Part shown: positions 1 to 10,223 of the stretch, in pieces
How the letters are laid out: every line of letters begins with the position of its first letter
Position numbering within the stretch: the first letter of the stretch is position 1
Source of the DNA: Micromonospora deserti
GTDB lineage: Bacteria; Actinomycetota; Actinomycetes; Mycobacteriales; Micromonosporaceae
Reading direction: 5' to 3'
DNA length: 38,140 nt
Assembly (NCBI RefSeq): GCF_003236335.1
Contig: NZ_POUB01000030.1
Location: 1 to 38,140 of the forward strand
Position numbers and translations under genes: made by a program
The notes under the pieces: model-generated
Told to the model about the DNA's origin: nothing
Seen by the model: only the letters and a program-made list of their open reading frames with translations
Database searches by the model: none

Positions 1-1
1 C

Positions 2-868
2 CGTCCCGGCGCGCCGGGCGGGCCGCCCCCGCCAGGCGCCGCCTCTCCGCCCGCCCCGGCCCGGCACGCCGCCACCGGGTCACCGGCCGGTGCCGACGGG
101 CCGCCGGTCGGGCCGCACGGCGAGGTGGTCGGGCCGCACGGCGACGTGATCGGGCCGCACGGCGAAGCGATCGATGCGGCGGCCACAACGCCGGTGGCCG
201 GGCACCCGGCGGCGGTACCCGAGCTGCCGTGGCGGCGGGCGGCGCGGCTCGCGGCCGGCGCCGGGCTCGCGCTGACCATGCTCGGCGCGCCGCTCGGGCT
301 GCTCTGGGCGGAGCTGGCCCCGAACACCCCGGTCGTGAAAGCCCCCGGGGGCGCCATCTACGGCCAGCCGCAGCCGGAGCAGCCGATCGCCGCGGACGGC
401 TGGTTCAGCCTGCTCGGGCTGACCTTCGGGGTGCTGGCCGCGGTCGCCCTGTGGTTCCTGCTGCGCAGGCTCCGGGGGCCGGTCGGGCTGCTCGCCGCGG
501 TGCTCGGCGCGTTCGGCGCGGCGCTGGTCGCCTGGCAGGTCGGGCGGCGGGTCGGGCTCTCCGCCTACCAGCGGTTGCTGGCGAGCGCCCCCGACGGGCG
601 GGCCTTCGAGAAACCGGCCGACCTGCGGGCCGGCGGCATCGAGTGGGCGCTCGGCGTGCTGCCGGTGCCGCACGGCAACCTGCTGCTGCCCGCGTTCGGC
701 GCCGCCGTCACGTACACCCTGCTGGCCGGCTGGTCACGGTGGCCGTCGCTGCGGCCGGAGCCGGAACCCGGCCCGGCCGGGCTCAGTTGGGCGTCGGCGG
801 CGACGCCAGCTCCGCCAGCGGGACCGGAACCGCCCGCACCTGGCGCAGCAGCGCCGCCTCGCGGTTGA
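2..868 (+). CDS. DUF2567-type membrane protein, 5' end probably outside the window
   Basis: Probable integral membrane protein of unknown function, resembling the actinobacterial DUF2567 family. The frame is open from base 2. The first available GTG (125) has no ribosome binding site and sits inside a tandem repeat, so the true start is probably upstream of the window. The N-terminal part is Pro/Ala/Gly-rich and contains three near-identical seven-residue GPHG repeats. Counting from the GTG at 125, four hydrophobic segments follow at about residues 41-62, 93-112, 117-140 and 185-205, with a long external-looking loop before the last. The C-terminus is Pro/Ala-rich. The last 86 bases overlap the 3' end of the convergent LON-domain gene, an arrangement that should be tested before the stop is trusted. 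Family assignment is by overall pattern and is moderate. Confidence 0.65.
   Translation, partial: RPGAPGGPPPPGAASPPAPARHAATGSPAGADGPPVGPHGEVVGPHGDVIGPHGEAIDAAATTPVAGHPAAVPELPWRRAARLAAGAGLALTMLGAPLGLLWAELAPNTPVVKAPGGAIYGQPQPEQPIAADGWFSLLGLTFGVLAAVALWFLLRRLRGPVGLLAAVLGAFGAALVAWQVGRRVGLSAYQRLLASAPDGRAFEKPADLRAGGIEWALGVLPVPHGNLLLPAFGAAVTYTLLAGWSRWPSLRPEPEPGPAGLSWASAATPAPPAGPEPPAPGAAAPPRG
107..169 (+). repeat. three tandem 21-bp units in the DUF2567 gene
   Basis: Three consecutive in-frame 21-bp units share the core GGGCCGCACGGCGA and encode GPHG-type heptads (GEV, GDV, GEA at the ends). They lie in the low-complexity N-terminal part of the membrane protein. Units differ by only a few bases, which suggests recent expansion by slippage. 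Confidence 0.8.
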
Positions 869-1487
869 GCAGCCGCAGCTCGGCGCGGAGCCGGGCCGCG
901 GTGTCGTCGATGGCGAGCAGCCGCTGCCGGTCGGCCACGGTCAGCGCCGCCGTCGCGGCCACCAGGTGCGACAGCACCGTCGGGTCCTCCGGCAGCTGCT
1001 CGGAGATCTCCCCGGGGTCGGCGCGGATCAGGCCGAGGTACTGCCGGAACACCGCGATCACCCGGGCGGCGAGCAGGTCGGCGACCTCGTCCGGGCCGCC
1101 CGGCTCGGGCAGCCACTCCACCTCCGCGGTCAGGTAGGGCGCGGCGCCCGAGTCGACGTCGGCGATCCGGAACCGCCGCCGGCCCACCGTCACGATGTCG
1201 AAGCCGCCGTCGGCCAGCTCGGTGACCTGCCGCAGCTCGGCGGTGCAGCCCACCTCGTGCAGGGTCACCTCGCCGCCGCCCGGCAGCGGGCGGCCGTTCG
1301 GCCCGGTCGGGGCGACCTCCCAGCCGGCCCGGATGGCCACCACGCCGAACTCGCGTGGGGCGCCGTCGGGCAGGCCGACCAGGTGCCGCACCAGGGCCCG
1401 GTAGCGCTCCTCGAATATGTGCAGCGGCAGTACCAGGCCGGGGAAGAGCACCGTCCCGAGCGGAAACACCGGCAGCCGCGCACTCAC
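783..1487 (-). CDS. LON substrate-binding domain protein
   Basis: A 234-residue soluble protein made of a stand-alone Lon N-terminal (substrate-binding) domain without the AAA+ ATPase or protease parts. The start shows the family hallmark [13 protein letters not shown] followed by [14 protein letters not shown]. The family also has [17 protein letters not shown] and a helical C-terminal half. Such proteins are common in actinobacteria; a role in protein quality control is usually supposed but not proven. The GTG start at 1487 is chosen because the LPVFPLG motif follows within four residues and a TACCCT hexamer lies six bases upstream, as in a leaderless promoter. It is divergent from hisD, with 105 bases between, and its 3' end overlaps the neighbouring membrane-protein gene. 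Confidence 0.9.
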   Translation of the reverse strand: MSARLPVFPLGTVLFPGLVLPLHIFEERYRALVRHLVGLPDGAPREFGVVAIRAGWEVAPTGPNGRPLPGGGEVTLHEVGCTAELRQVTELADGGFDIVTVGRRRFRIADVDSGAAPYLTAEVEWLPEPGGPDEVADLLAARVIAVFRQYLGLIRADPGEISEQLPEDPTVLSHLVAATAALTVADRQRLLAIDDTAARLRAELRLLNREAALLRQVRAVPVPLAELASPPTPN

Positions 1488-1493
1488 GCGTCG

Positions 1494-1499
1494 AGGGTA
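1494..1499 (-). promoter_or_regulatory. -10 hexamer TACCCT of the LON-domain gene
   Basis: On the minus strand TACCCT is followed by six bases and the GTG start. This spacing places transcription initiation at the start codon (leaderless mRNA). Confidence 0.5.
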
Positions 1500-1579
1500 G
1501 CCCGACCCCGCCGCCGCGGCGTGTCCCGGCTCACCGTCCCGCCGTGCGGACGCCACGGGTCGGCCCGCGGCGGGCAGCC

Positions 1580-4037
<2,458 letters not shown>

Positions 4038-4649
4038 ATGAGCCGGACCGCCCGGGTGGAGCGGATCACCAAGGAGACCAAGGTCCTCGTCGAGATCGAC
4101 CTCGACGGCACCGGCCGGGCCGAGATCGGCACCGGCGTCGGCTTCTACGACCACATGCTCCACCAGATCGCCCGGCACGGGGGCTTCGACCTGACCGTGC
4201 AGACCGTCGGCGACCTGGAGATCGACGCCCACCACACGATGGAGGACACCGCGCTCGCCCTCGGCGCCGCGTTCGAGCAGGCGCTGGGGGACAAGGCCGG
4301 CATCCGGCGGTACGGCTCGGCCACCGTGCCGATGGACGAGGTCCTGGTCCGGGCCGCCGTCGACCTCTCCGGCCGCCCGTACGTCGTGCACGACGAGCCG
4401 CCGCTGGCCCCGTACATCGGCCCGGTCTACCCGACCAGCATGACCCGGCACATCTGGGAGTCGTTCGGCCAGGCGGCCCGGATCACCCTGCACGTGGACG
4501 TGCTGCGGGCGGCCCGGCCAGGTGGCCACCCGGACGCGCACCACGTGGTCGAGGCGCAGTTCAAGGCGGTCTCCCGCGCGTTGCGCGAGGCCACCGCGAT
4601 CGACCCGCGCGCCCAGGGCGCGATCCCCAGCACGAAGGGCGCGCTCTGA
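4038..4649 (+). CDS. hisB: imidazoleglycerol-phosphate dehydratase
   Basis: Monofunctional, manganese-dependent enzyme that dehydrates imidazoleglycerol phosphate to imidazole-acetol phosphate. The 203-residue length matches the monofunctional form; there is no phosphatase domain. The two metal-binding motifs are intact: DAHHTMED (His65, His66, Glu69, Asp70) and DAHHVVEAQFKA (His168, His169, Glu172). The ATG start is preceded by GAAAGG about seven bases upstream, contributed by the spacer repeat. The stop overlaps the ATG of a short downstream ORF (TGATG). Confidence 0.97.
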   Translation: MSRTARVERITKETKVLVEIDLDGTGRAEIGTGVGFYDHMLHQIARHGGFDLTVQTVGDLEIDAHHTMEDTALALGAAFEQALGDKAGIRRYGSATVPMDEVLVRAAVDLSGRPYVVHDEPPLAPYIGPVYPTSMTRHIWESFGQAARITLHVDVLRAARPGGHPDAHHVVEAQFKAVSRALREATAIDPRAQGAIPSTKGAL

Positions 4650-4705
4650 TGGGCGCCCGGACCGCGGCGCGGCCCGCCGCGCTCGTCGACGGAGGGCGGA
4701 GCTGA
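4649..4705 (+). other. 18-codon spacer ORF linking hisB to the small membrane protein
   Basis: This ORF begins at an ATG overlapping the hisB stop (TGATG) and ends in a TGA overlapping the ATG of the next gene in the same manner. Its predicted peptide, MGARTAARPAALVDGGRS, resembles the spacer ORF between hisI and trpE. It may carry ribosomes across the gap or may only be a repeat remnant kept open by high GC. Translation is not demonstrated. Confidence 0.4.
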
Positions 4706-4878
4706 TGGGCGCGGTGTTGCCGATGCTGCTGCTGATCCTGGCCGGCGTGCTGGTCGGCGGGGCCTGGTCGCTGCACCGGCAGGGCGCCCCGCGCGGCGCG
4801 GTGGTCGTCACCGCGCTGCTGGCCGCGCTGGCCACCGCCGGCGGGGTGCTCTGGCTGATCCCGGGGGAGGGCGCGTGA
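4705..4878 (+). CDS. small two-helix membrane protein in the his operon
   Basis: A 57-residue hydrophobic protein with two predicted membrane helices (about residues 4-21 and 31-53), separated by a short charged loop containing WSLHRQGAPRG. No known domain was recognised. It lies between hisB and hisH, with a TGATG overlap at the start and a GTGA overlap with hisH at the end, so it should be co-translated with them. GGAGGGCGGAG upstream may act as the ribosome binding site. Function is unknown; a structural or regulatory role in the operon is only a guess. Confidence 0.7.
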   Translation: MGAVLPMLLLILAGVLVGGAWSLHRQGAPRGAVVVTALLAALATAGGVLWLIPGEGA

Positions 4879-5507
4879 GCCGGGTGGTCGTGCTCGACTA
4901 CGGGTCGGGCAACCTGCGGTCGGCGGAGCGGGCGCTGGCCGCCGCCGGGGCGAACGTGACCGTCACCGACGACCTGGCCGCCGCCACCGAGGCGGACGGC
5001 CTGGTGGTGCCCGGGGTGGGCGCCTTCGCCGCCTGCATGGCCGGGATCGAGGCGCTCGGCGCCGGCCCGGTGATCGCCGAGCGGGTCGCCGCCGGCCGTC
5101 CGGTGCTGGGCATCTGCGTCGGCATGCAGGTGCTCTTCGAGCACGGCGACGAGCACGGCGTGGTGACCAAGGGGCTCGGCCTGCTGCCCGGCGGGGTGAC
5201 CCGGCTGGCCGCCACCCGGCTGCCGCACATGGGCTGGAACACCGTGCAGGCGCCGCCCGGGTCGATGCTCTTCGCCGGCCTGCCCGCCGACAGTCGGTTC
5301 TACTTCGTCCACTCGTACGCGGTCGGGGACCGGGACGCGTTGGCCGGCGCCGGCGCGACGGTCACCACCGCCCACCACGAGACCGACTTCGTGGCGGCCG
5401 TGGAGCGGGGCCCGCTGTCGGCCGCCCAGTTCCACCCCGAGAAGTCCGCCGACACCGGTGCCGCGCTACTGCGTAACTGGCTGGCGACGCTGGCCCCCGG
5501 TGACTGA
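4875..5507 (+). CDS. hisH: imidazole glycerol phosphate synthase, glutaminase subunit
   Basis: Class I glutamine amidotransferase that supplies ammonia to HisF for making imidazoleglycerol phosphate and AICAR. The 210-residue length is normal. The catalytic triad is Cys81 in LGICVGMQ, His187 and Glu189 in FHPEK. The N-terminus VVVLDYGSGNLRS and the PHMGWN motif are typical. The GTG start overlaps the upstream small gene by GTGA. Its partner hisF is about 7.4 kb downstream rather than adjacent. The stop is overlapped by a GTG that opens a short spacer ORF. Confidence 0.97.
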   Translation: MSRVVVLDYGSGNLRSAERALAAAGANVTVTDDLAAATEADGLVVPGVGAFAACMAGIEALGAGPVIAERVAAGRPVLGICVGMQVLFEHGDEHGVVTKGLGLLPGGVTRLAATRLPHMGWNTVQAPPGSMLFAGLPADSRFYFVHSYAVGDRDALAGAGATVTTAHHETDFVAAVERGPLSAAQFHPEKSADTGAALLRNWLATLAPGD

Positions 5508-5577
5508 GCGGGGTCGCCCGGCGGTGCCACCGGGCCGCGCCGCGGACGGGCGCGGGCGCCGGCGGGGTGCCCGATGA
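5500..5577 (+). other. 25-codon spacer ORF after hisH
   Basis: The GTG at 5500 lies just before the hisH stop in another frame. The ORF ends at a TGA overlapping the next ATG (ATGA at 5574-5577). The product is Arg/Gly/Pro-rich and only loosely resembles the other spacer ORFs. An open frame of this length occurs easily by chance in such GC-rich DNA, so this is weak evidence for a gene. Confidence 0.2.
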
Positions 5578-5897
5578 GCAAGGAGCGGGCCCGTCGCCGG
5601 GCGGCCCGGGAGGCCGAGGCGGCCCGGGAACGGTTCGTCCGGCAGCGGCAGCTCGCCCGCCGGGCGCGCCGCCGGGCACTGGTCCGACGGATGACCCCGA
5701 CCTGGCGGCGCGGGCGCACCGGCCGGCTGCCCCGGCGCAGCCGCGGCGAGCGCGCCGCCATCGTGCTGCTGACCCTGGCGGCGATGATCCTGATCTGGTC
5801 ACTGGTGGACGACCTGGCGCTGCGGATCGCGCTGAGCGCGCTGCTGGTGCTCGTACTGCCGGCGATCGTGGTGATCGCCCTGGACCGCCGAACCTGA
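5574..5897 (+). CDS. small basic membrane protein in the his operon
   Basis: A 107-residue protein with a strongly basic, Arg-rich, probably cytoplasmic N-terminal half (residues 1-60) and two closely spaced hydrophobic segments (about 61-79 and 84-103). No named family was recognised with confidence. The ATG at 5574 lies 66 bases after hisH and the stop lies 15 bases before priA, so co-transcription is likely. Its position between hisH and priA suggests a conserved accessory membrane gene of the operon, but no function can be assigned. Confidence 0.75.
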   Translation: MSKERARRRAAREAEAARERFVRQRQLARRARRRALVRRMTPTWRRGRTGRLPRRSRGERAAIVLLTLAAMILIWSLVDDLALRIALSALLVLVLPAIVVIALDRRT

Positions 5898-5912
5898 CCC
5901 CGAGGAGAAGAC

Positions 5913-6638
5913 GTGAGCCTCACCCTTTTGCCCGCCGTCGACGTCGCCGACGGCCAGGCCGTCCGCCTCGTGCAGGGCGCCGCCGGCAGTGAGACGACCT
6001 ACGGCGACCCGCTGGAGGCCGCGCTGGCCTGGCAGCGTGACGGCGCCGAGTGGATCCACCTGGTCGACCTGGACGCCGCGTTCGGGCGGGGCTCCAACGC
6101 GCACCTGCTCGCCGAGGTGGTGCGGCAGCTCGACGTGAAGGTAGAGCTCTCTGGCGGCATCCGGGACGACGAGTCGCTGCACGCCGCGCTCGGCACCGGC
6201 GCCGCCCGGGTGAACATCGGCACCGCCGCCCTGGAGAACCCCGACTGGTGCGACCGGGTCTGCGGCGAGTACGGCGACCGCGTGGCCATCGGGCTGGACG
6301 TGCGCGGGCGTACCCTCTCCGCGCGGGGCTGGACCCGCGACGGCGGTGACCTGTACGAGGTGCTGGAACGGCTGGACAAGGCCGGCGCCGCCCGGTACGT
6401 GGTCACCGACATCACCAAGGACGGCACCATGCGGGGGCCGAACCTGGACCTGCTGCGCGAGGTCTGCGCGCGTACCGACGCGCCGGTCATCGCCTCCGGC
6501 GGCGTCTCCACCCTGGACGACCTGCGGGCGCTGGCCACCCTGGAGCCGCTGGGCGTGGAGGGCGTGATCACCGGCAAGGCGCTCTACGCGGGCGCCTTCA
6601 CAGTGGCCCAGGCGCTGCGGACCCTGGCCGCGGCGTGA
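5913..6638 (+). CDS. priA: phosphoribosyl isomerase A (HisA, probably also TrpF)
   Basis: TIM-barrel isomerase of histidine synthesis (ProFAR to PRFAR). In actinobacteria the PriA form also performs the TrpF reaction (PRA to CdRP) of tryptophan synthesis. The 241-residue product shows Asp10 in LLPAVDV, Arg18, SGGIRDD (80-86), Arg138 and Trp140 in [10 protein letters not shown], and Asp170 in TDITKDGT. These correspond to the residues described for M. tuberculosis PriA (Asp11, Arg19, Arg143, Trp145, Asp175). The window's trp genes contain no trpF, which supports dual use. The GTG start has GAGGAG seven bases upstream. The stop overlaps the start of the broken RidA gene by GTGA. Confidence 0.95.
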   Translation: MSLTLLPAVDVADGQAVRLVQGAAGSETTYGDPLEAALAWQRDGAEWIHLVDLDAAFGRGSNAHLLAEVVRQLDVKVELSGGIRDDESLHAALGTGAARVNIGTAALENPDWCDRVCGEYGDRVAIGLDVRGRTLSARGWTRDGGDLYEVLERLDKAGAARYVVTDITKDGTMRGPNLDLLREVCARTDAPVIASGGVSTLDDLRALATLEPLGVEGVITGKALYAGAFTVAQALRTLAAA

Positions 6639-7023
6639 CCGTCACCCGGCTCGGCTCGGGTGGCCCGTGGGAGGCGCGCTACGGCTACTCGCGGGTCGTC
6701 CGGGTCGGCGACCTGGCCTGGACCGCCGGGTAAACCTCCACAATGGACGGCTGGTGACCCACGTCGGGAACGCCGCCGCGCAGACCGCACAGGCGCTGCG
6801 GATCGCGCTGGACGCGCTCGCCGAGGTCGGCGCGCAGCCGGCCGCCGTGGTCCGGACCCGGATGTACGTCACCGACCGGGCGTACGCCGACGAGGTCGGC
6901 CGGGCGCACCACGCCGTCTTCGGCGCCGTCCGCCCGGCCGCCACCATGGTGGTCGTGGCCGGCCTGCTCGATCCCGACCAGCTGGTCGAGGTCGAGCTGG
7001 AGGCGTACCTGGGCGGCCGCTAG
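6635..7023 (+). pseudogene. RidA (YjgF/UK114) family gene broken by a frameshift
   Basis: The GTG overlapping the priA stop opens a frame encoding a typical RidA N-terminus (about LGSGGPWEARYGYSRVV and VGDLAWTAG) that stops at TAA 6731-6733. The rest of the family (VTHVGNAAAQTAQALRIALD, RTRMYVTDRAYADEVGRAHH, RPAATMVVVAGL, VEVELEAY) continues to 7023 in the next frame. One missing base between about 6729 and 6754 explains the break, since 23 bases stand where 24 are expected. RidA proteins deaminate reactive enamine/imine intermediates. From memory, a RidA gene sits between priA and hisF in Streptomyces, so this is a damaged member of the ancestral cluster unless the missing base is a sequencing error. 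The downstream part alone is unlikely to fold. Confidence 0.75.
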
Positions 7024-7134
7024 CCGCGTTTCGCCCAGGCGAGTGGGCCCACGGCGGCGGCGCCGGACGGGTTCCGGCCGGACGGCGAGACCCGATCCGC
7101 CGTCCGGTTGGCGACCGGCCGGGTGCCCCGATGC

Positions 7135-7140
7135 CAGACT
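7135..7140 (+). promoter_or_regulatory. -10-like hexamer CAGACT of the LAL regulator gene
   Basis: CAGACT is followed by six bases and the GTG start, consistent with a leaderless promoter. Confidence 0.4.
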
Positions 7141-7146
7141 GGCCCG

Positions 7147-9894
7147 GTGAGCGGGGCGGCCGTCGGCCGGGACGAGGAGGTCGACCGGGTCCGGCGGGCC
7201 CTGGCCGACGGGCGGCCGGTGCTCGTCGAGGGCCCGGCCGGGATCGGCAAGACGGCCGTGCACCGGGCGCTGCTGGCCGCCGCCCGCCGGGACGGTTGGC
7301 TGGTGCTGGCCTGCGCGCCGACGGAGGTCGAGACGGGGCTGCCGTTCGCGGCGCTGGCCGACCTGCTGGCCCCGGTGTCCACGCGGGTGCCGGAGCTGCC
7401 CGCGCCGCAGCGCGCGGCGCTGGCCGGGGTGCTGCTCACCGGCGAGCTGACCCAGCCGGTCGACGAACGGACGGTGGGGGTCGCCACCCGGGCGGTGCTC
7501 GACGACGCCGCCGCTGACCCGGCCGTGCCGCGGGTGCTGGTGGCGGTGGACGACGCGCCGTGGCTCGACCCGCCGAGCGAGCGGGCGCTGCGGTTCGCGT
7601 TGCGCCGGCTGGTACCCCGGGTCGCCGTCCTGCTCACCGCCCGCGCCGACCGGCCCGGCGCGGAGCCGCTTCCGCTCGGGCTCGACCCCGGCGCCCGGCC
7701 GGTGCGGGTCGCGCTGGGCCCGCTCGGCGTTGGGGCGCTGCACCACGTGCTGCGCGCCGAACCCGGCGCCGCGCTGCCCCGACCGCTGCTGGTCCGGATT
7801 GCCCGGGAGGCCGGCGGTAACCCGCTGCTCGCCATCGAACTGACCCGGGCGGTGCTCCGGATGCCCCGCCTGCCGGCGCCCGGCGCCGACCTGCCGGCCG
7901 CGCCGTCGCTGCGGCGCCTGGTCGCCGACCGGCTGGCCGCCCTGCCGGCGCCGACCCGGCACGCGATCCGTCTGGCCGCGCTCTCCGGGGTGCCCACCCT
8001 GACCGGGCTGGCCCGGGCCGGGGTGCCGGCGGCCGACCTCGACCCGGCCGAGGAGGCCGGCCTGGTCGCCGTCACCGGGGACGCCGTCGGCTTCGCCCAC
8101 CCGGTGTACGCGGCCGCGGTGCGCGCCGAGGTACCGCCCGGGGTGCGCCGTCGGCTGCACCGGCTGCTCGCCGACACGGCGCGCGACCCGGACGAGCGGG
8201 CCCGGCAGCTGGCCCGCTGCGTGACCGGGCTCGACCCGGAGGCGGCGGCCCTGATCGCGGCCGCCGCCGACCGGCAGCGGGCCCGCGGGGCGCCGGAGAC
8301 CGCCGCCGGGCTGTACGACACGGCGGCCGGACTCACCCCGCCGGCCGGCGCCGACGAGCACGGCCGGTGGCGACTGGCCGCCGTGCGGTGCCGGTACGAC
8401 AGCGGGGACTACCCGGCGGCGAAGGCGGCCGCCGAGCGGGCAGCGGAGGAGCTGACCGGCCCGGCGCGGGCGGAGGCGCTGCTGCTGCGGGCGGTCGTCG
8501 CGTGGAGCTCCAACGAGCCGCCGGAGGCGGCCTGGGCGGCGGCCGAACGGGCGCTGGCGGCGGCCCCGGAGGGGTCGCCGCTGGCCGGGCGGATCCACGC
8601 CCACCTCAGCCTGTTCCGGGACGCCCCGGACGCGGCCCGGGCGCACGCGGAGGCGGCGGCCGCCCTGCTGGCCGGCAGCCCCGACGACCGCCCGGTGCAC
8701 GCCGCGGCGCTTCTGCTGCTGCTCTTCAACGAGGTGCGGGCCGGGCTGCCGGCCCGTACCGAACTGCTGGACCGGGCGCTGGAGTTGGAGGGGCCGGAGC
8801 CGTCCTGGCTGGCCGGCATCGTGCCGGCGGTGTGGTGGAGGGCGGTGGACGAGCACGGACGGGCCCGTGAGCGGCTGCACTGGATGCTGGAGCGGGCGGT
8901 CGCCCGCGGTGACGAGCCGTCCTGGCACGAGCTGCTGTCCCATCTGGGGGAGACCGAGCTGCTCGCCGGCCGGTGGCCGGCCGCCGCGGCGCACGTCGCC
9001 GCCGCCCGGGAGCTGGGCGAGCAGCACGGCGGCGACCTGGTCGGCGAGGACTGGATGGACGGGCTGTTGTGCGCGTACCGGGGGCGGCTGGCCGAGGCCA
9101 CCCGGATCGCCGAGGCCGGGCTGCGCCGGGCGGCCGAGCTGGACGACCAGTGGTGCCGGCGGATCCACGAACAGCTGGCCGGGTTTACCGCGCTCACCGG
9201 TGGGCGGCTGGCCGCCGCGGCCCGGCACTACGGCGAGCTGGCCGCCGCCGTCGACGAGCTGGGCCTGGTCGAGCCGCTCGCGCAGCGCTTCGAACCGGAC
9301 TGGCTGGAGGCCTGCGTCGGTGCCGGCGACCTGGCCACCGCCGAGGCCGTGCTGGACCGGCTGGCCGCCCGGCACCGGCGGTTGCCCCGGCCGTGGACCA
9401 CGCTGGGGCTGGCCCGCAGCCGGGTGCTGCTGGCCGGTGCCCGTGGCCGGGACCCGTCGGACGCACTGGCGGAACTGGCTGCCGCCCGGGCCACGGTGCC
9501 GGCGGACGTCGTGCCTCTGGACCGGGCCCGCTGCCTGCTGATCGCCGGGGTGGCGTACCGCCGGATCCGCCGTCGGCGGGAGGCCCGGGACGCGTTGACC
9601 GCGGCCGCCGCGGAGTTCGACGCGCTGGGCGCGGCCGCCCTGGCGGCCCGGGCCCGCGCCGAGGCCGCCCGCACGGGTGGCCGCCCGGCCGCGCCCCGCC
9701 AGCTCACCGGCACCGAGCTGGAGGTGGCCCGGCTCGCCGCCGCAGGCCGGACCAACCGCGTCATCGCCGACACGCTCTTCATCAGCCCGAAGACGGTCGA
9801 GGCGAACCTCGCCCGGGTCTACCGCAAGCTCGGCGTCGCCAGCCGCGCCGAGCTGGGCGCCGTGATGGCCCGCGCCGGCGACGTCGAAGCGTAG
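7147..9894 (+). CDS. LAL-family (large ATP-binding LuxR) transcriptional regulator
   Basis: A 915-residue STAND-type regulator. An N-terminal ATPase carries Walker A GPAGIGKT (29-36) and Walker B VLVAVDD (about 130-136). A long Ala-rich, TPR-like helical middle follows. The C-terminal LuxR/NarL helix-turn-helix (about 850-910) shows LTGTELEVARLAAAGRTNR, IADTLFISPKTVEANLARVY and RKLGV. Proteins of this class are often pathway-specific activators in actinomycetes; the ligand and targets here are unknown. The GTG at 7147 is preferred because the conserved VGRDEEVDRV follows directly and a -10-like hexamer lies six bases upstream; a start at 7108 would precede it by 13 codons. It begins the first accessory block and is not obviously tied to histidine synthesis. 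Confidence 0.9.
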   Translation: MSGAAVGRDEEVDRVRRALADGRPVLVEGPAGIGKTAVHRALLAAARRDGWLVLACAPTEVETGLPFAALADLLAPVSTRVPELPAPQRAALAGVLLTGELTQPVDERTVGVATRAVLDDAAADPAVPRVLVAVDDAPWLDPPSERALRFALRRLVPRVAVLLTARADRPGAEPLPLGLDPGARPVRVALGPLGVGALHHVLRAEPGAALPRPLLVRIAREAGGNPLLAIELTRAVLRMPRLPAPGADLPAAPSLRRLVADRLAALPAPTRHAIRLAALSGVPTLTGLARAGVPAADLDPAEEAGLVAVTGDAVGFAHPVYAAAVRAEVPPGVRRRLHRLLADTARDPDERARQLARCVTGLDPEAAALIAAAADRQRARGAPETAAGLYDTAAGLTPPAGADEHGRWRLAAVRCRYDSGDYPAAKAAAERAAEELTGPARAEALLLRAVVAWSSNEPPEAAWAAAERALAAAPEGSPLAGRIHAHLSLFRDAPDAARAHAEAAAALLAGSPDDRPVHAAALLLLLFNEVRAGLPARTELLDRALELEGPEPSWLAGIVPAVWWRAVDEHGRARERLHWMLERAVARGDEPSWHELLSHLGETELLAGRWPAAAAHVAAARELGEQHGGDLVGEDWMDGLLCAYRGRLAEATRIAEAGLRRAAELDDQWCRRIHEQLAGFTALTGGRLAAAARHYGELAAAVDELGLVEPLAQRFEPDWLEACVGAGDLATAEAVLDRLAARHRRLPRPWTTLGLARSRVLLAGARGRDPSDALAELAAARATVPADVVPLDRARCLLIAGVAYRRIRRRREARDALTAAAAEFDALGAAALAARARAEAARTGGRPAAPRQLTGTELEVARLAAAGRTNRVIADTLFISPKTVEANLARVYRKLGVASRAELGAVMARAGDVEA

Positions 9895-9928
9895 GGAAAC
9901 ACCCGATTACCCCGCGGGCGCCCCGACC

Positions 9929-9934
9929 TAGCGT
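9929..9934 (+). promoter_or_regulatory. -10 hexamer TAGCGT of the small DUF4242-like gene
   Basis: TAGCGT is followed by six bases (CGAGGA) and the ATG at 9941. Both a leaderless start and weak use of GAGGA as ribosome binding site are possible. Confidence 0.4.
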
Positions 9935-9940
9935 CGAGGA

Positions 9941-10192
9941 ATGACCCGCCTCTTCGTGCTGGAACGCTACGACCGCGGTCCGGGGGAGCGCGCCGACGAG
10001 CCGGTCGGCCGGCTGACCACCGGCGCCACCCGGTTGCGCGGGGCACTGCGCATCCCGGCCGACGAGGTGGTGCTCGCGCTGGTCGAGGGGCCCGACGCGG
10101 AGACGGTCGCCGCGGTGGCGGCCGGCGCCGGCTGGCGGGTCGACCGGTTGGGCGCGGCTGAGTGGATCGCCGTGCCGGACGATCGGCCCTGA
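9941..10192 (+). CDS. small protein, DUF4242-like
   Basis: An 83-residue soluble protein starting MTRLFVLERYDR. Its C-terminal part reads VVLALVEGPDAETVAAVAAGAGW and then WIAV. The pattern of a beta strand, a short helix beginning GPDAE, and a final strand resembles the ferredoxin-like fold of DUF4242 proteins, though no metal ligands are evident. The ATG is supported by TAGCGT six bases upstream. It lies between the LAL regulator and a lipoprotein gene on the same strand. Function is unknown and the family call is tentative. Confidence 0.65.
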   Translation: MTRLFVLERYDRGPGERADEPVGRLTTGATRLRGALRIPADEVVLALVEGPDAETVAAVAAGAGWRVDRLGAAEWIAVPDDRP

Positions 10193-10223
10193 CCACCGTG
10201 CATCGAGAAGAGGGGACATCGAC

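Noticed and set aside
6685..9375. 896-codon open frame on the minus strand
   Set aside because: It is antisense to the LAL regulator and RidA remnant, with low-complexity Arg/Gly/Gln composition and no domain.
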